This document shows positions 57,037-64,000 of a stretch of DNA of 64,000 nucleotides, piece by piece; position 1 is the first letter of the stretch, and each line of letters starts with the position of its first letter. The notes beneath the pieces are model-generated. The model was not told where the DNA came from. It ran no database searches and saw nothing but the letters and a program-made list of their open reading frames with translations. A program made the translations under genes and the position numbers. The stretch is from Halolamina sp. CBA1230 (GTDB lineage: Archaea; Halobacteriota; Halobacteria; Halobacteriales; Haloferacaceae), in the NCBI RefSeq assembly GCF_002025255.2, contig NZ_CP054587.1:2790001-2854000 (forward strand), written 5' to 3'.

Positions 57037-57543
57037 ATGCGCGAGTACGCCGACGATCCGCCGGTCGAGGAACGGATCGGCGACGCCCTCCGGGAGCACG
57101 ACGCCACGGTCGCCGTCGCCGAGTCCTGCACGGGCGGGCTGATCGGGTCGCTGCTGACCGACGTGCCGGGCTCCTCGGAGTACTTCGACCGCTCGGTCGT
57201 GACCTACTCCTACGACGCCAAGCTCGAGGAACTCGCGGTCTCCCGGGAGAGCCTCGACGACCACGGCGCGGTCTCGGCGCGCGTCGCCGAGCAGATGGCC
57301 GCCGGCGTGCGCGACACCGCGGGGACGACGTTCGGCCTCTCGACGACCGGGATCGCTGGCCCCGAGGGCGGCAGCGAGGAGAAACCCGTGGGGACGGTGT
57401 TCATCGGCCGCGCCTACGCCGCCGACTGGGGGACCGGCGGCTCCTACACCGAGGTCTCGCGGCACGTCTTCGACGGCGACCGGACCGAGATCAAAGAGCA
57501 GATCGCGCGGAAAGCGTTGGCGCTGTTACTCGACGAACTCTGA
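57037..57543 (+). CDS. CinA C-terminal-type nicotinamide-nucleotide amidohydrolase
   Basis: A 168-residue stand-alone CinA domain starting at ATG 57037. Motifs are AVAESCTGGLIGSLLTDVPG and GLSTTGIAGPEGGSEEKPVG, which fit PncC-type enzymes that deamidate nicotinamide mononucleotide. There is no N-terminal COG1058 domain, so it is a single-domain form. A T-rich box lies 25-33 nt upstream. Confidence 0.93.
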   Translation: MREYADDPPVEERIGDALREHDATVAVAESCTGGLIGSLLTDVPGSSEYFDRSVVTYSYDAKLEELAVSRESLDDHGAVSARVAEQMAAGVRDTAGTTFGLSTTGIAGPEGGSEEKPVGTVFIGRAYAADWGTGGSYTEVSRHVFDGDRTEIKEQIARKALALLLDEL

Positions 57544-57589
57544 GCCGTCGACCGAAACGTTTTGCGGGGTGCCGGCCGCGCACACGGGT

Positions 57590-58087
57590 ATGGACAAGAA
57601 AGGCCACGTCCTCAACGCCCTGTTGCTGGCCATCGGCGTCGGCTACGTGCTCGAGCCCGCCGGCGACGTGACGACGTTCGTCGCCATCGCCGAGGTGTCG
57701 CTGCCGCTGGTGTTGGGCGCGCTGTTCCCGGACGTGGACACCGCGTTCGGCAAACACCGCAAGACGCTGCACAACCTTCCCGTGCTCGGGATCGCGCTGG
57801 CGTACCCCTACTTCTTCGGCAACCTCAGCTTCGTCTGGGCGGGGATCCTCAGCCACTACGTGCTCGACATGCTGGGGAGCAAGCGCGGCATCGCGCTGTT
57901 CTACCCGTTCTGGAGCGAGGAGTTCGGCTCGCCGACCGGTGTTACGACCACGAGCACGTACGCCGACGTGGTCACCATCGTCGTCACGCTGATCGAGATC
58001 GGGGTGTTCGCGGCGTTCGTCCACCTGCTCCCCCAGTACCTCCCCCCCGGGCTGGAGCTGAGCGGGGTGACGACGATGATGGGTTAG
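57590..58087 (+). CDS. Membrane-bound metal-dependent hydrolase-like protein (DUF457/YdjM)
   Basis: A 165-residue protein with about four membrane helices. KKGHVLNALLLAIGVGY begins it, and LVLGALFPDVDTAFGKHRKT holds the Asp-x-Asp and His residues of the YdjM/DUF457 family, followed by the His of LSHYVLDMLGSKRG. The family is related to LexA-regulated YdjM of E. coli, whose function is not known. It overlaps the PHP gene stop tail to tail. Confidence 0.87.
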   Translation: MDKKGHVLNALLLAIGVGYVLEPAGDVTTFVAIAEVSLPLVLGALFPDVDTAFGKHRKTLHNLPVLGIALAYPYFFGNLSFVWAGILSHYVLDMLGSKRGIALFYPFWSEEFGSPTGVTTTSTYADVVTIVVTLIEIGVFAAFVHLLPQYLPPGLELSGVTTMMG

Positions 58088-58845
58088 TACACCGCGACGT
58101 CGTCGAACCGGCCGCCGTAGGCGATGTGGTCGGGGTGGGTCGGCTCGGTACCCGAGAGGAACAGGCGGTCGATCTTCCCCCACGAGTTCTCGTACCCCAG
58201 GTGGGCGAACTCCGCGAGGTTCCAGAAGCGGTGGCGCGGGCCGGAACGGTGGACCACCTGTCGGTCGACGCCGGAGGCTAGCGCCTCCACGAGGTCGGCC
58301 TCGCTGTCGATATCGGTCTCGAACTCGGTCCACGCCTCCCCGATGGCGCCCCGAACGTGGGCGTACGACGAGCCGAACGCCTGGAGGCCGGCCTCCTCGG
58401 TGATGCGTTTGGCGCGCTTGTTGACGTGTGGCGGCGATTTGACGTTGTAGCTCTCGACGGCGTCGATGTGGTCGGCGTAGGCTCGGATCTCCGGTTGGCC
58501 GAGGCTGACGTTCAACAGCGTCGGATGCGGGACACAGAGCGCGGCGCCCTGATCGGCGAGCGCGGAGAGTGCACCTTCGAAGGAGACGAAGTCCGGCACC
58601 GGGTCGGAGAGCCCCACGGCGAGGATGTGACGGCGGTTCTGCCAGTTCCCCGTGAATATCTCACGCCCCGGCACGACCAGCAGCTCGTCGTCGCTGTGGC
58701 GTTCGGCCCGCTCCCGGATCTCCGGCAGTCGCGTGAAGTGGGGTGCGTACACCAGCACGTCGATCCCCCGGGCTTTCGCCCGCTCGACGACCCGCCCGTC
58801 GAGCACCTTGACGTGCATGTCGACCCGCGTCGGCGCCGTAGTCAC
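58084..58845 (-). CDS. PHP-domain protein, putative phosphoesterase
   Basis: A 253-residue protein. I chose GTG 58845 over the open frame to 59106, and ATG 58818 is an alternative. MHVKVLDGRVVERAKARGID and VLVYAPHFTRLPEIRERAE carry PHP-type histidines; VVPGREIFTGNWQNRRHILA and LCVPHPTLLNVSLG are later metal-ligand motifs. The first PHP His-x-His pair is replaced by HVK, as in the PHP-associated group. The substrate is unknown. Confidence 0.85.
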   Translation of the reverse strand: MTTAPTRVDMHVKVLDGRVVERAKARGIDVLVYAPHFTRLPEIRERAERHSDDELLVVPGREIFTGNWQNRRHILAVGLSDPVPDFVSFEGALSALADQGAALCVPHPTLLNVSLGQPEIRAYADHIDAVESYNVKSPPHVNKRAKRITEEAGLQAFGSSYAHVRGAIGEAWTEFETDIDSEADLVEALASGVDRQVVHRSGPRHRFWNLAEFAHLGYENSWGKIDRLFLSGTEPTHPDHIAYGGRFDDVAVY

Positions 58846-58941
58846 GTTCGACTGCAGTCGGTCGCCGCCCAAATAGCCTCCGTGTTCGATGTCGGGCGTC
58901 GGGGAGAACGCTTTTGCCGCCCCCACCCCGAAGGAGCGCGT

Positions 58942-59241
58942 ATGAGCCGCTGGAACTGCGGGATCGCCGGCTGTGGCCGGGAGTTCGACGGTCCCGAGGC
59001 CGTGATCGTCCACCAGACGACCGAACACCAGCGCCACGAGTGTGAGGTGTGTGGCACCATCGTCCCGGAGGGGTACTTCGCCATCCGCCACGCGTTCGAC
59101 GAGCACACCCGCGCGGAGTACGTGCGCGCCTACGACGCCGACGGGAGCGACGTGCGCGCCCGTGAAGGGATCAAAGAGGAGATCGAGGAGAACGCGGATC
59201 TCCAGAGCGTCGTCGACCGACTCAACGGCAACTCGGAGTAG
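58942..59241 (+). CDS. Haloarchaeal C2H2-like zinc-finger protein
   Basis: A 99-residue protein starting at ATG 58942. It has two finger-like units: C-x4-C-x11-H-x4-H in NCGIAGCGREFDGPEAVIVH and its continuation, then C-x2-C with H-x5-H in CEVCGTIVPEGYFAIRHAFD. The C-terminal 40 residues are helical. It resembles TFIIIA-type fingers and may bind DNA or RNA, but the target is unknown. A T-rich box lies 23-33 nt upstream. Confidence 0.82.
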   Translation: MSRWNCGIAGCGREFDGPEAVIVHQTTEHQRHECEVCGTIVPEGYFAIRHAFDEHTRAEYVRAYDADGSDVRAREGIKEEIEENADLQSVVDRLNGNSE

Positions 59242-59322
59242 CGTCGCGAACGCTCGTTCTCTGGCGGGAGCCTACCGCCCGGCGTCTCGCGAGTCGCTCC
59301 GCTCCCCGTTCGACTGGTTCGA

Positions 59323-59349
59323 GGAGCGGTTCGCTCCGCTCACCGCTCC
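59323..59349. terminator. Hairpin over the Spt5 stop codon
   Basis: GGAGCGGT (59323-59330) pairs with ACCGCTCC (59342-59349) over an 11-nt loop, overlapping the end of spt5 between convergent genes. Confidence 0.4.
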
Positions 59350-59777
59350 TCGGAGTCCAGCACGCGGATCTGGTCGCCACGCACCGTGACCGGGATCGGC
59401 ACCGTCGCCTCGTACAGCTCGACGGTCACCTGGTCTTTCCCCTCGTCGATGCGCTGAACCTGCGCCTTCTCGCCCTTGAACGGGCCGGCGATGAGTTCGA
59501 CGATGTCGCCCTCGGCGATCCCCTCCACGTCGGGGGTCGGCGAGAGGAAGTGTTCGACCTCGGTCATCGACGACGTGCCCGGCACGATCCCGTTGGCGTG
59601 GGGGATCTCGTCGAGCACGCGCTCGATGATCGAGTCGTCCTCCGCTTCGACCATCACGTAGGAGGTCAGCGAGTCCGGCGCCAGCACGGCGTGGATCTCG
59701 GGCATCTCCTTCGAGGCGATCATGTCGGCGACGGTCTCCTCCTGGCTCGCAGTGGTCTTGACGGCGTAGATCGGCAT
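59340..59777 (-). CDS. spt5: Transcription elongation factor Spt5 (NusG family)
   Basis: A 145-residue Spt5, the partner of Spt4 in archaeal transcription. Residues 1-85 are the NGN domain ([20 protein letters not shown]) and residues 88-140 the KOW domain ([20 protein letters not shown]). Its start is directly adjacent to the secE stop, so the two are co-transcribed. It binds the RNA polymerase clamp. Confidence 0.96.
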   Translation of the reverse strand: MPIYAVKTTASQEETVADMIASKEMPEIHAVLAPDSLTSYVMVEAEDDSIIERVLDEIPHANGIVPGTSSMTEVEHFLSPTPDVEGIAEGDIVELIAGPFKGEKAQVQRIDEGKDQVTVELYEATVPIPVTVRGDQIRVLDSEER

Positions 59778-59963
59778 CTACGCACCACCCGGGACCGCGC
59801 CCGGCACGAAGCTCATGATGGCGAACATCAGGAACCCGAGGAAGCCGATGAGGAAAATGCCGGCGCCGGAGATCTTGGCGACCATCGAGAACTCCTCCCA
59901 CTCGGGGGTGCTCGCGAGTTTGAGCACGCGCACGTACTCCGAGAGGTCGTATTTGACGTCCAT
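59778..59963 (-). CDS. secE: Protein translocase subunit SecE/Sec61-gamma
   Basis: A 61-residue single-spanning protein (cytoplasmic helix EYVRVLKLASTPEWEEFSMV, then the membrane helix AGIFLIGFLGFLMFAIMSFV) that is the small subunit of the Sec translocon. It directly precedes spt5 with no spacing, the conserved secE-spt5 order. ftsZ1 lies upstream. Confidence 0.95.
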   Translation of the reverse strand: MDVKYDLSEYVRVLKLASTPEWEEFSMVAKISGAGIFLIGFLGFLMFAIMSFVPGAVPGGA

Positions 59964-60068
59964 CTTGACGTGTGGTTCAGCCCGGCGCCTTTTCTATCTA
60001 TTGAATGTGCTTTCGACGGCGAACACGCTCGCGAGTGGCGACGACGACGAAAAACCGAACCGCGGCGA

Positions 60069-61226
60069 TCAGTTCACGTCCTGGAGCTGGTCGGGCGAGG
60101 TGCCGCGCTGGGCGGCCTCGCCGCCGCCGTAGATCTGGGGGGACTCCACCCCAGTCACGACGATCATCGTGCGCATCCGGCCCTCGATCTCCTCGTCGAC
60201 GGAGGTGCCCCAGATGATGCGCGCGTCGGGGTCGATCCGGTCGTAGATCTCCTCGACGACGCCCTCGGCCTCGCCGATGGACATGTCCGAGCCGCCGGTG
60301 ACGTTCACCAGCGCGGAGTTGGCGCCGGAGATGTCCACGTCCAACAGCGGCGACCGCAGCGCGGACTGCACCGAGTCCTCGGCCTTCTCCTCGGTGTCGG
60401 ACTCCCCGAGGCCGATCATCGCGACGCCACCCTTCTCCATCACGGTACGGACGTCGGCGAAGTCGAGGTTGACCAGCCCGGGCTTGGTGATCAGTTCGGT
60501 TATCCCCTTGACCGAGCGCATCAGCACCTCGTCGGAGACCTTGAACGCCTGCTTGACCGGCAGCTTCCCCACCGCGTCGAGGAGGCGATCGTTCGGCACG
60601 ACGATCACGGTGTCGGAGACGTCACGCAGCCGTTCGAGGCCCGCCTCGGCGTTCGTGCGCCGGACCTCACCCTCCGCGGTGAACGGCGTCGTGACGATCG
60701 AGATCGTCAGCGCGCCCGCGGCCTGGGCGGCCTTGGCGACGACGGGTGCCGAGCCCGTTCCGGTGCCGCCGCCGAGCCCGGCGGTGACGAACACCATGTC
60801 CGAGCCGGCGATGGAGTCCTTGATCTCCTCCTGGGACTCGATGGCGGCCTCCTCGCCGACCTGCGGGAGCGAGCCAGCGCCGCGACCCTGCGTTTTCTCC
60901 TTGCCCATCAGGATCTTCGTGTCGGCCTCGATGGAGACGAGGTGCTGGACGTCGGTGTTCGCGGCGACCAGCTTCGCGCCGTGGATCCCCTCCTCGTGCA
61001 TGCGGTTGACGGTGTTGCCGCCGGCGCCGCCGCAGCCGACCACCGTGATGTTGGTCTTGAGGTCCTGCAGGACGTCCTGAAGCTCCTCGTCGGTCATCTT
61101 CCCCGACGAGGGTGTCTCGCCGCCGGTCTCCTTCTCGGCCGGGCTCTCTCCCTCGGCCTGGGCGTCGGGCTGCTCGTCGCCCTCGCCCTCGGCCTCGTCG
61201 ATCGCCTCCTCTACGATGGAGTCCAT
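60069..61226 (-). CDS. ftsZ1: Cell-division protein FtsZ1
   Basis: A 385-residue FtsZ starting at ATG 61226. An acidic N-terminal extension of about 55 residues precedes the GTP-binding core: [15 protein letters not shown], the signature [12 protein letters not shown] (150-161) and the T7-loop region [11 protein letters not shown]. The C-terminal end is [10 protein letters not shown]. In Haloferax FtsZ1 and FtsZ2 have separate functions in Z-ring assembly; the order ftsZ1-secE-spt5 is typical of FtsZ1. Confidence 0.97.
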   Translation of the reverse strand: MDSIVEEAIDEAEGEGDEQPDAQAEGESPAEKETGGETPSSGKMTDEELQDVLQDLKTNITVVGCGGAGGNTVNRMHEEGIHGAKLVAANTDVQHLVSIEADTKILMGKEKTQGRGAGSLPQVGEEAAIESQEEIKDSIAGSDMVFVTAGLGGGTGTGSAPVVAKAAQAAGALTISIVTTPFTAEGEVRRTNAEAGLERLRDVSDTVIVVPNDRLLDAVGKLPVKQAFKVSDEVLMRSVKGITELITKPGLVNLDFADVRTVMEKGGVAMIGLGESDTEEKAEDSVQSALRSPLLDVDISGANSALVNVTGGSDMSIGEAEGVVEEIYDRIDPDARIIWGTSVDEEIEGRMRTMIVVTGVESPQIYGGGEAAQRGTSPDQLQDVN

Positions 61227-61235
61227 TTGACCAGG

Positions 61236-61260
61236 GGTATTAGGCGGAGCCTATTGACCT
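61236..61260 (-). promoter_or_regulatory. Promoter region of ftsZ1
   Basis: An imperfect inverted repeat TAGGC-GGA-GCCTA (61241-61253) sits 15-27 nt upstream of ATG 61226, overlapping the TATA-like minus-strand AATAGGC. It may be a regulator site or simply the core promoter. Confidence 0.35.
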
Positions 61261-61299
61261 TTCTCCCTTTGCGGCGGTTCTCGCCACGACCGACACCGC

Positions 61300-62637
61300 T
61301 CAGATCGAGAACTGATCCTCCCGCTGACTCTCCACCGCCGAGGGAGGGATCACCTCGCCGTCGACCTCGACGGACTCCCCGCTGGAGAGCTGGCCCATCT
61401 TCGGCCCCTCCGGCACGCCGAGCTTCCCCGCCTTCTCGGGGTCGAACGCCTCCTCGCGGGCGACCACGGTGTCGTCGTCGACGGTCACCTCGTCGTACTC
61501 CGCCCGCAGGATCGCCGCGAGGTCGTCGATCAGGTCGTCGTACGCGTCGGCGTCCGGCACTGCCGCCTCACCTTTCGCTCGGGTGCCGTTCTCGATCGTG
61601 TCGAACGCGACCGTCGCCTCCGCGACCGCCTCCCGCGTCGACTCGCCGTCGACGTTCTGGGCGGCCGCGAGCAGGTCGTCGGGCAGACTCATTTTCTCCC
61701 AGTCCTCGGCGTCGTCGGGAGTGTGCGCGCCGAATCGGAGCCCCTCGTCGACGGTCGCGACGCCCGACTCCAGCGACCGGACCAGCGCCAGCGGGCGGTC
61801 GCCGACGGTCCGGACCCACGTCTCGCTCACGACGCGGTAGCCCAGGTCCTCGATGGCGTCGGCGACCTCGGGGTGGTCGCCGTCGAGCAGCGCGTGGGTC
61901 GCGTCGCTGCGCTCGAACGCCTGTTCGAGCACGGCCTTGGCGTCCTCGTCCCGCGGGTGGCCCAGCTCCTCGAGCTGCCAGTCGCTCGCGATGTGGCCGA
62001 CCGCCCACGGCGTCTCCCGGAGCACGCGGCCGAACCGCGGGGCGTAGTGGCCGCCGCCGATCCCGACGACCTGTCGGTCGCGGTGGGCCGCCACCCCACG
62101 CAGGGAGAGCACCGCCTGGGCGACCGCGCGAGCGCCGTCGGGGTCGTCCCACTGCTCCTCGCCGCTGCCGAGCTCCGCGAACATCGACGGCGTGTCGAGC
62201 GCGGTCGGGCCGTGGTGGGTCCCCTCGATCGCGACGTCGTACCCCTCGGGGGCGTGGGCCGCCAGCGCGCCCACGTACGCCGAGAGCGCGCTCGGCGCGG
62301 CTGCCGCGAGTTCGCCGTCGGCGCCGCCGTACTCCGCCTCGCCGAAGTTGCCCGTGAAGTGGCCCGTCAGCAGCGCGCCCGTCTCGCCGGAGTGCCGGGA
62401 GACGAACACCAGCAGGCGTGGCTCCTCGCTGAACGCCGGCGCCGGGTCGGCGAGCCCGATGTGGAGCTCGTCGAACTCCCGGAGTTCGAACGGGCCGTCG
62501 CGGTAGTACGTCCCGCCGCCGTCGGCGTCGTTCAGCGCCTCGTCCTCGTGTTCGGTCCAGTCCCCCTGCGCGAGCAGCTGCTCCCCGATGTGGAGCGAGG
62601 CGTGATCGGCCCGCGACACGACGATCCCGATTGTCAT
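61300..62637 (-). CDS. dtdA: Archaeal D-aminoacyl-tRNA deacylase (DtdA/DTD2)
   Basis: A 445-residue protein starting at ATG 62637. The core contains [57 protein letters not shown] and [17 protein letters not shown], which match the archaeal DtdA. The enzyme hydrolyses D-amino acids mis-attached to tRNA. It is longer than thermophilic homologues because of a C-terminal extension (residues about 285-445), as is usual in haloarchaea. Divergent from aroE. Confidence 0.92.
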   Translation of the reverse strand: MTIGIVVSRADHASLHIGEQLLAQGDWTEHEDEALNDADGGGTYYRDGPFELREFDELHIGLADPAPAFSEEPRLLVFVSRHSGETGALLTGHFTGNFGEAEYGGADGELAAAAPSALSAYVGALAAHAPEGYDVAIEGTHHGPTALDTPSMFAELGSGEEQWDDPDGARAVAQAVLSLRGVAAHRDRQVVGIGGGHYAPRFGRVLRETPWAVGHIASDWQLEELGHPRDEDAKAVLEQAFERSDATHALLDGDHPEVADAIEDLGYRVVSETWVRTVGDRPLALVRSLESGVATVDEGLRFGAHTPDDAEDWEKMSLPDDLLAAAQNVDGESTREAVAEATVAFDTIENGTRAKGEAAVPDADAYDDLIDDLAAILRAEYDEVTVDDDTVVAREEAFDPEKAGKLGVPEGPKMGQLSSGESVEVDGEVIPPSAVESQREDQFSI

Positions 62638-62730
62638 CGACTCCGACTCCGGCCGCGCCGGCCAAGTAGCCGTCGTCTCCGGTCCACCCGTGGGCGCGAG
62701 CTTTTTCCGCAGGGCTCGCTCACCCCGACC

Positions 62731-63564
62731 ATGGACGTCTACGGGCTGATCGGCCGGCCGGTGGAACACTCTCTCTCGCCGCCGATGCACGAGGCCGCCT
62801 ACGAGGCGCGCTCGCTCGACGCGCGGTACGTCACGCTCGAACCCGACCCCGACCGGATCGGCGAAGCGGTCGCCGGCGCGGACGCCATCGGCGTCGCCGG
62901 CCTCAACGTCACGGTGCCGTTCAAGCGGGACGTGCTCCCCCACGTCGAGCCGACCGCCACGGCCGAGGCCGTCGGCGCCGTGAACACGATCACGTTCGAC
63001 GGGGACGGCCCGCCGGAGGGCCACAACACCGACGTCGAGGGTGTCGTCCGCGCGTTCACGCACCACGACGTCGAGATCGAGAACCGGTCCGCGGTCGTCG
63101 TCGGCGCCGGCGGTGCAGGGAGAGCAGCCACCTACGCGCTGGCCGACGCCGGCGCGGACACGTTCGTCGCCAACCGCACGGTCGAGCGCGCAGAGGAACT
63201 CGCGGCCGACTTCGCGGATCTGGGCGTCGACGCCGGCGGACTGGACGCGCTCGAGGACCGCGTTCCCGCCGCCGACATCCTCGTCAACGCGACCAGCGTC
63301 GGAATGGACGACCCCCACACGTCGCCCGTTCCCGCGGAACTGCTCCACGGTGATCTGGCGGTGCTGGACGCGGTGTACTCCCCGCTCCGGACGAAGCTCC
63401 TGCGGGACGCCGCCGACGCGGGGGCTGTCACCGTCGACGGCGCGTGGATGCTGTTGTACCAGGGCGTCGCCGCGTTCGAGCGCTGGACCGGCGTCGACGC
63501 CCCCCTCGAAGCCATGAACGGCGCGCTCCGTGACCGACTCCGAGAGAGCGCTCCGTCCGACTGA
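62731..63564 (+). CDS. aroE: Shikimate dehydrogenase
   Basis: A 277-residue enzyme of the aromatic amino-acid (chorismate) pathway that reduces 3-dehydroshikimate with NADPH. The substrate-binding motif is [17 protein letters not shown] near the N-terminus, followed by [10 protein letters not shown] with the catalytic Lys and [11 protein letters not shown] with the Asp. The Rossmann motif is [16 protein letters not shown], then [12 protein letters not shown] Thr-Ser-rich [14 protein letters not shown] segment is present. It is cytoplasmic and dimeric in relatives. Confidence 0.96.
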   Translation: MDVYGLIGRPVEHSLSPPMHEAAYEARSLDARYVTLEPDPDRIGEAVAGADAIGVAGLNVTVPFKRDVLPHVEPTATAEAVGAVNTITFDGDGPPEGHNTDVEGVVRAFTHHDVEIENRSAVVVGAGGAGRAATYALADAGADTFVANRTVERAEELAADFADLGVDAGGLDALEDRVPAADILVNATSVGMDDPHTSPVPAELLHGDLAVLDAVYSPLRTKLLRDAADAGAVTVDGAWMLLYQGVAAFERWTGVDAPLEAMNGALRDRLRESAPSD

Positions 63565-63602
63565 CTGTTCCCGCGGGAGAACCGGCCGACGGCGACGCTG
63601 GC

Positions 63603-63609
63603 TTTTTAC
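63603..63609 (+). promoter_or_regulatory. TATA-like box of the last gene
   Basis: TTTTTAC lies 27-33 nt before ATG 63636. Confidence 0.5.
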
Positions 63610-63635
63610 CACCGCGGATCGTTTTCGCCCACAGC

Positions 63636-64000
63636 ATGGTACTTCGGAAGCTCAAACGGCTCCTCGGGCTGGAGTCGGACGACAGCGACGGCCGGTCCGA
63701 GCGCGACGTGACGGTGCAGGAGCGTTCCGACGCCGACGCCGAGACGGAGGCGGCGGTCGAGGGCGCCGACGAATCGGGTGGTACGACAGACGACGAACCG
63801 GCCGCTGCTGGCACCGACGCGGAGGCGTCCACGGAGTCGCTCGTCGACGAGGAGGCGGCACAGGACGAGCCGTCGGAGCGGGCCGAGCCGGCGGAGGCCG
63901 CGGGCCCCGACAGCGGGGACGAGACGACCGACGTCGACTCCGTCGACGACGCGATCGAGGAGGCCGAACCGGACGACGAGGATCCGGTTGCGACCGACAC
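63636..64000 (+). CDS. Acidic low-complexity protein, N-terminal part of a probable helix-hairpin-helix protein
   Basis: The frame is open from ATG 63636 to the window end (121 codons visible). The first 15 residues MVLRKLKRLLGLESD form a basic amphipathic helix, and the rest is an Ala/Glu/Asp/Ser/Thr acidic linker with many low-complexity blocks. This lead helix plus acidic linker matches a haloarchaeal family that ends in a helix-hairpin-helix domain, but that domain lies outside the window and cannot be seen. FtsY-type N-terminal acidic domains look similar, so the identity is not secure. Confidence 0.5.
   Translation, partial: MVLRKLKRLLGLESDDSDGRSERDVTVQERSDADAETEAAVEGADESGGTTDDEPAAAGTDAEASTESLVDEEAAQDEPSERAEPAEAAGPDSGDETTDVDSVDDAIEEAEPDDEDPVATD

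Noticed and set aside
55315-57465. A 716-codon minus-strand frame across cetZ and cinA
   Set aside because: Only the last 138 codons (from ATG 55731) make sense as a protein. The rest is antisense to cetZ and CinA, both of which have clear motifs.
59550-62357. A 935-codon open frame antisense to spt5, secE, ftsZ1 and dtdA
   Set aside because: It is antisense to four recognised genes and rich in His, Arg and Asp in the pattern of a GC-rich shadow frame. No protein motif is seen.
63636-64000. FtsY (SRP receptor) start
   Set aside because: FtsY also has an acidic N-terminal region, but the lead MVLRKLKRLLGLES and context fit the haloarchaeal helix-hairpin-helix family better. The deciding domain is outside the window.
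1-64000. Insertion sequences, prophage or genomic island
   Set aside because: No transposase, integrase or phage gene was seen, and composition is even apart from one AT-rich promoter region near 15000.

Overview
The window is ordinary chromosome from a haloarchaeon (class Halobacteria; I cannot name the genus). The evidence is a very GC-rich sequence, strongly acidic proteins, an elongator tRNA-Met with a 75-nt anticodon-loop intron, archaeal-type information genes (DnaG primase, FEN1, SBDS, GatE, Spt5, SecE, D-aminoacyl-tRNA deacylase) and cell-division genes (FtsZ1, CetZ, a PRC-barrel protein). Many start codons have a T-rich or TATA-like box 23-33 nt upstream and no Shine-Dalgarno sequence, which fits leaderless transcripts. 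I see no rRNA, insertion sequence, CRISPR array or prophage. Genes are dense and no gene-free stretch exceeds about 290 bp.

Layout. 1-5.6 kb: end of an Agl23-like membrane protein, UspA, a 2Fe-2S ferredoxin, a rhodanese/metallo-beta-lactamase protein, a rubrerythrin-like protein, a zinc ribbon and a DUF2797 protein. 5.6-10.5 kb: SBDS, a FUN14 protein, two different cis-prenyltransferase homologues, a DUF92 (prenyl-phosphate-kinase-like) membrane protein and an acetyltransferase. 10.5-19.3 kb: DnaG, an ornithine-cyclodeaminase-family enzyme, a methyltransferase, FEN1, BolA and several small membrane or unknown proteins. 19.4-27.8 kb: fumarase, GatE, an Lrp regulator divergent from a DMT exporter, a MaoC dehydratase, TrmJ, a possible HTH/PemK toxin-antitoxin pair and a thioesterase. 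27.8-33.6 kb: a Tat lipoprotein, tRNA-Lys with duplicated 3' ends, a TrkA-N/DHH protein, a PRC-barrel protein, a PAC2 protein, an aminotransferase and an RDD protein. 33.6-46.3 kb: the XPB helicase/Bax1 nuclease pair, a NOL1/NOP2 methyltransferase with a companion protein, a 47-residue zinc ribbon, a DJ-1/PfpI protein, an MFS transporter, superoxide dismutase, an HpcH/HpaI aldolase and the intron-bearing tRNA-Met. 46.4-55.7 kb: an eight-gene minus-strand operon for an uncharacterised pilus-like (Tad/type IV filament) machine, divergent from cetZ. 57-64 kb: CinA, a DUF457-like protein, a PHP protein, the spt5-secE-ftsZ1 cluster, DtdA, AroE and the start of an acidic protein that is probably a helix-hairpin-helix protein.

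The two best candidates for undescribed biology are: (1) the neighbouring cis-prenyltransferase homologues with complementary active-site motifs, which look like a two-subunit enzyme and lie next to a DUF92 protein; and (2) the pilus-like operon with its Cys-containing ATPase N-terminus, facing cetZ. Smaller signals are a row of three covarying hairpins, two nested stem-loops behind stop codons, several short tandem repeats in promoters, and the tRNA-Lys 3'-end duplications. Functions are inferred from motifs read by eye; no database search was possible.
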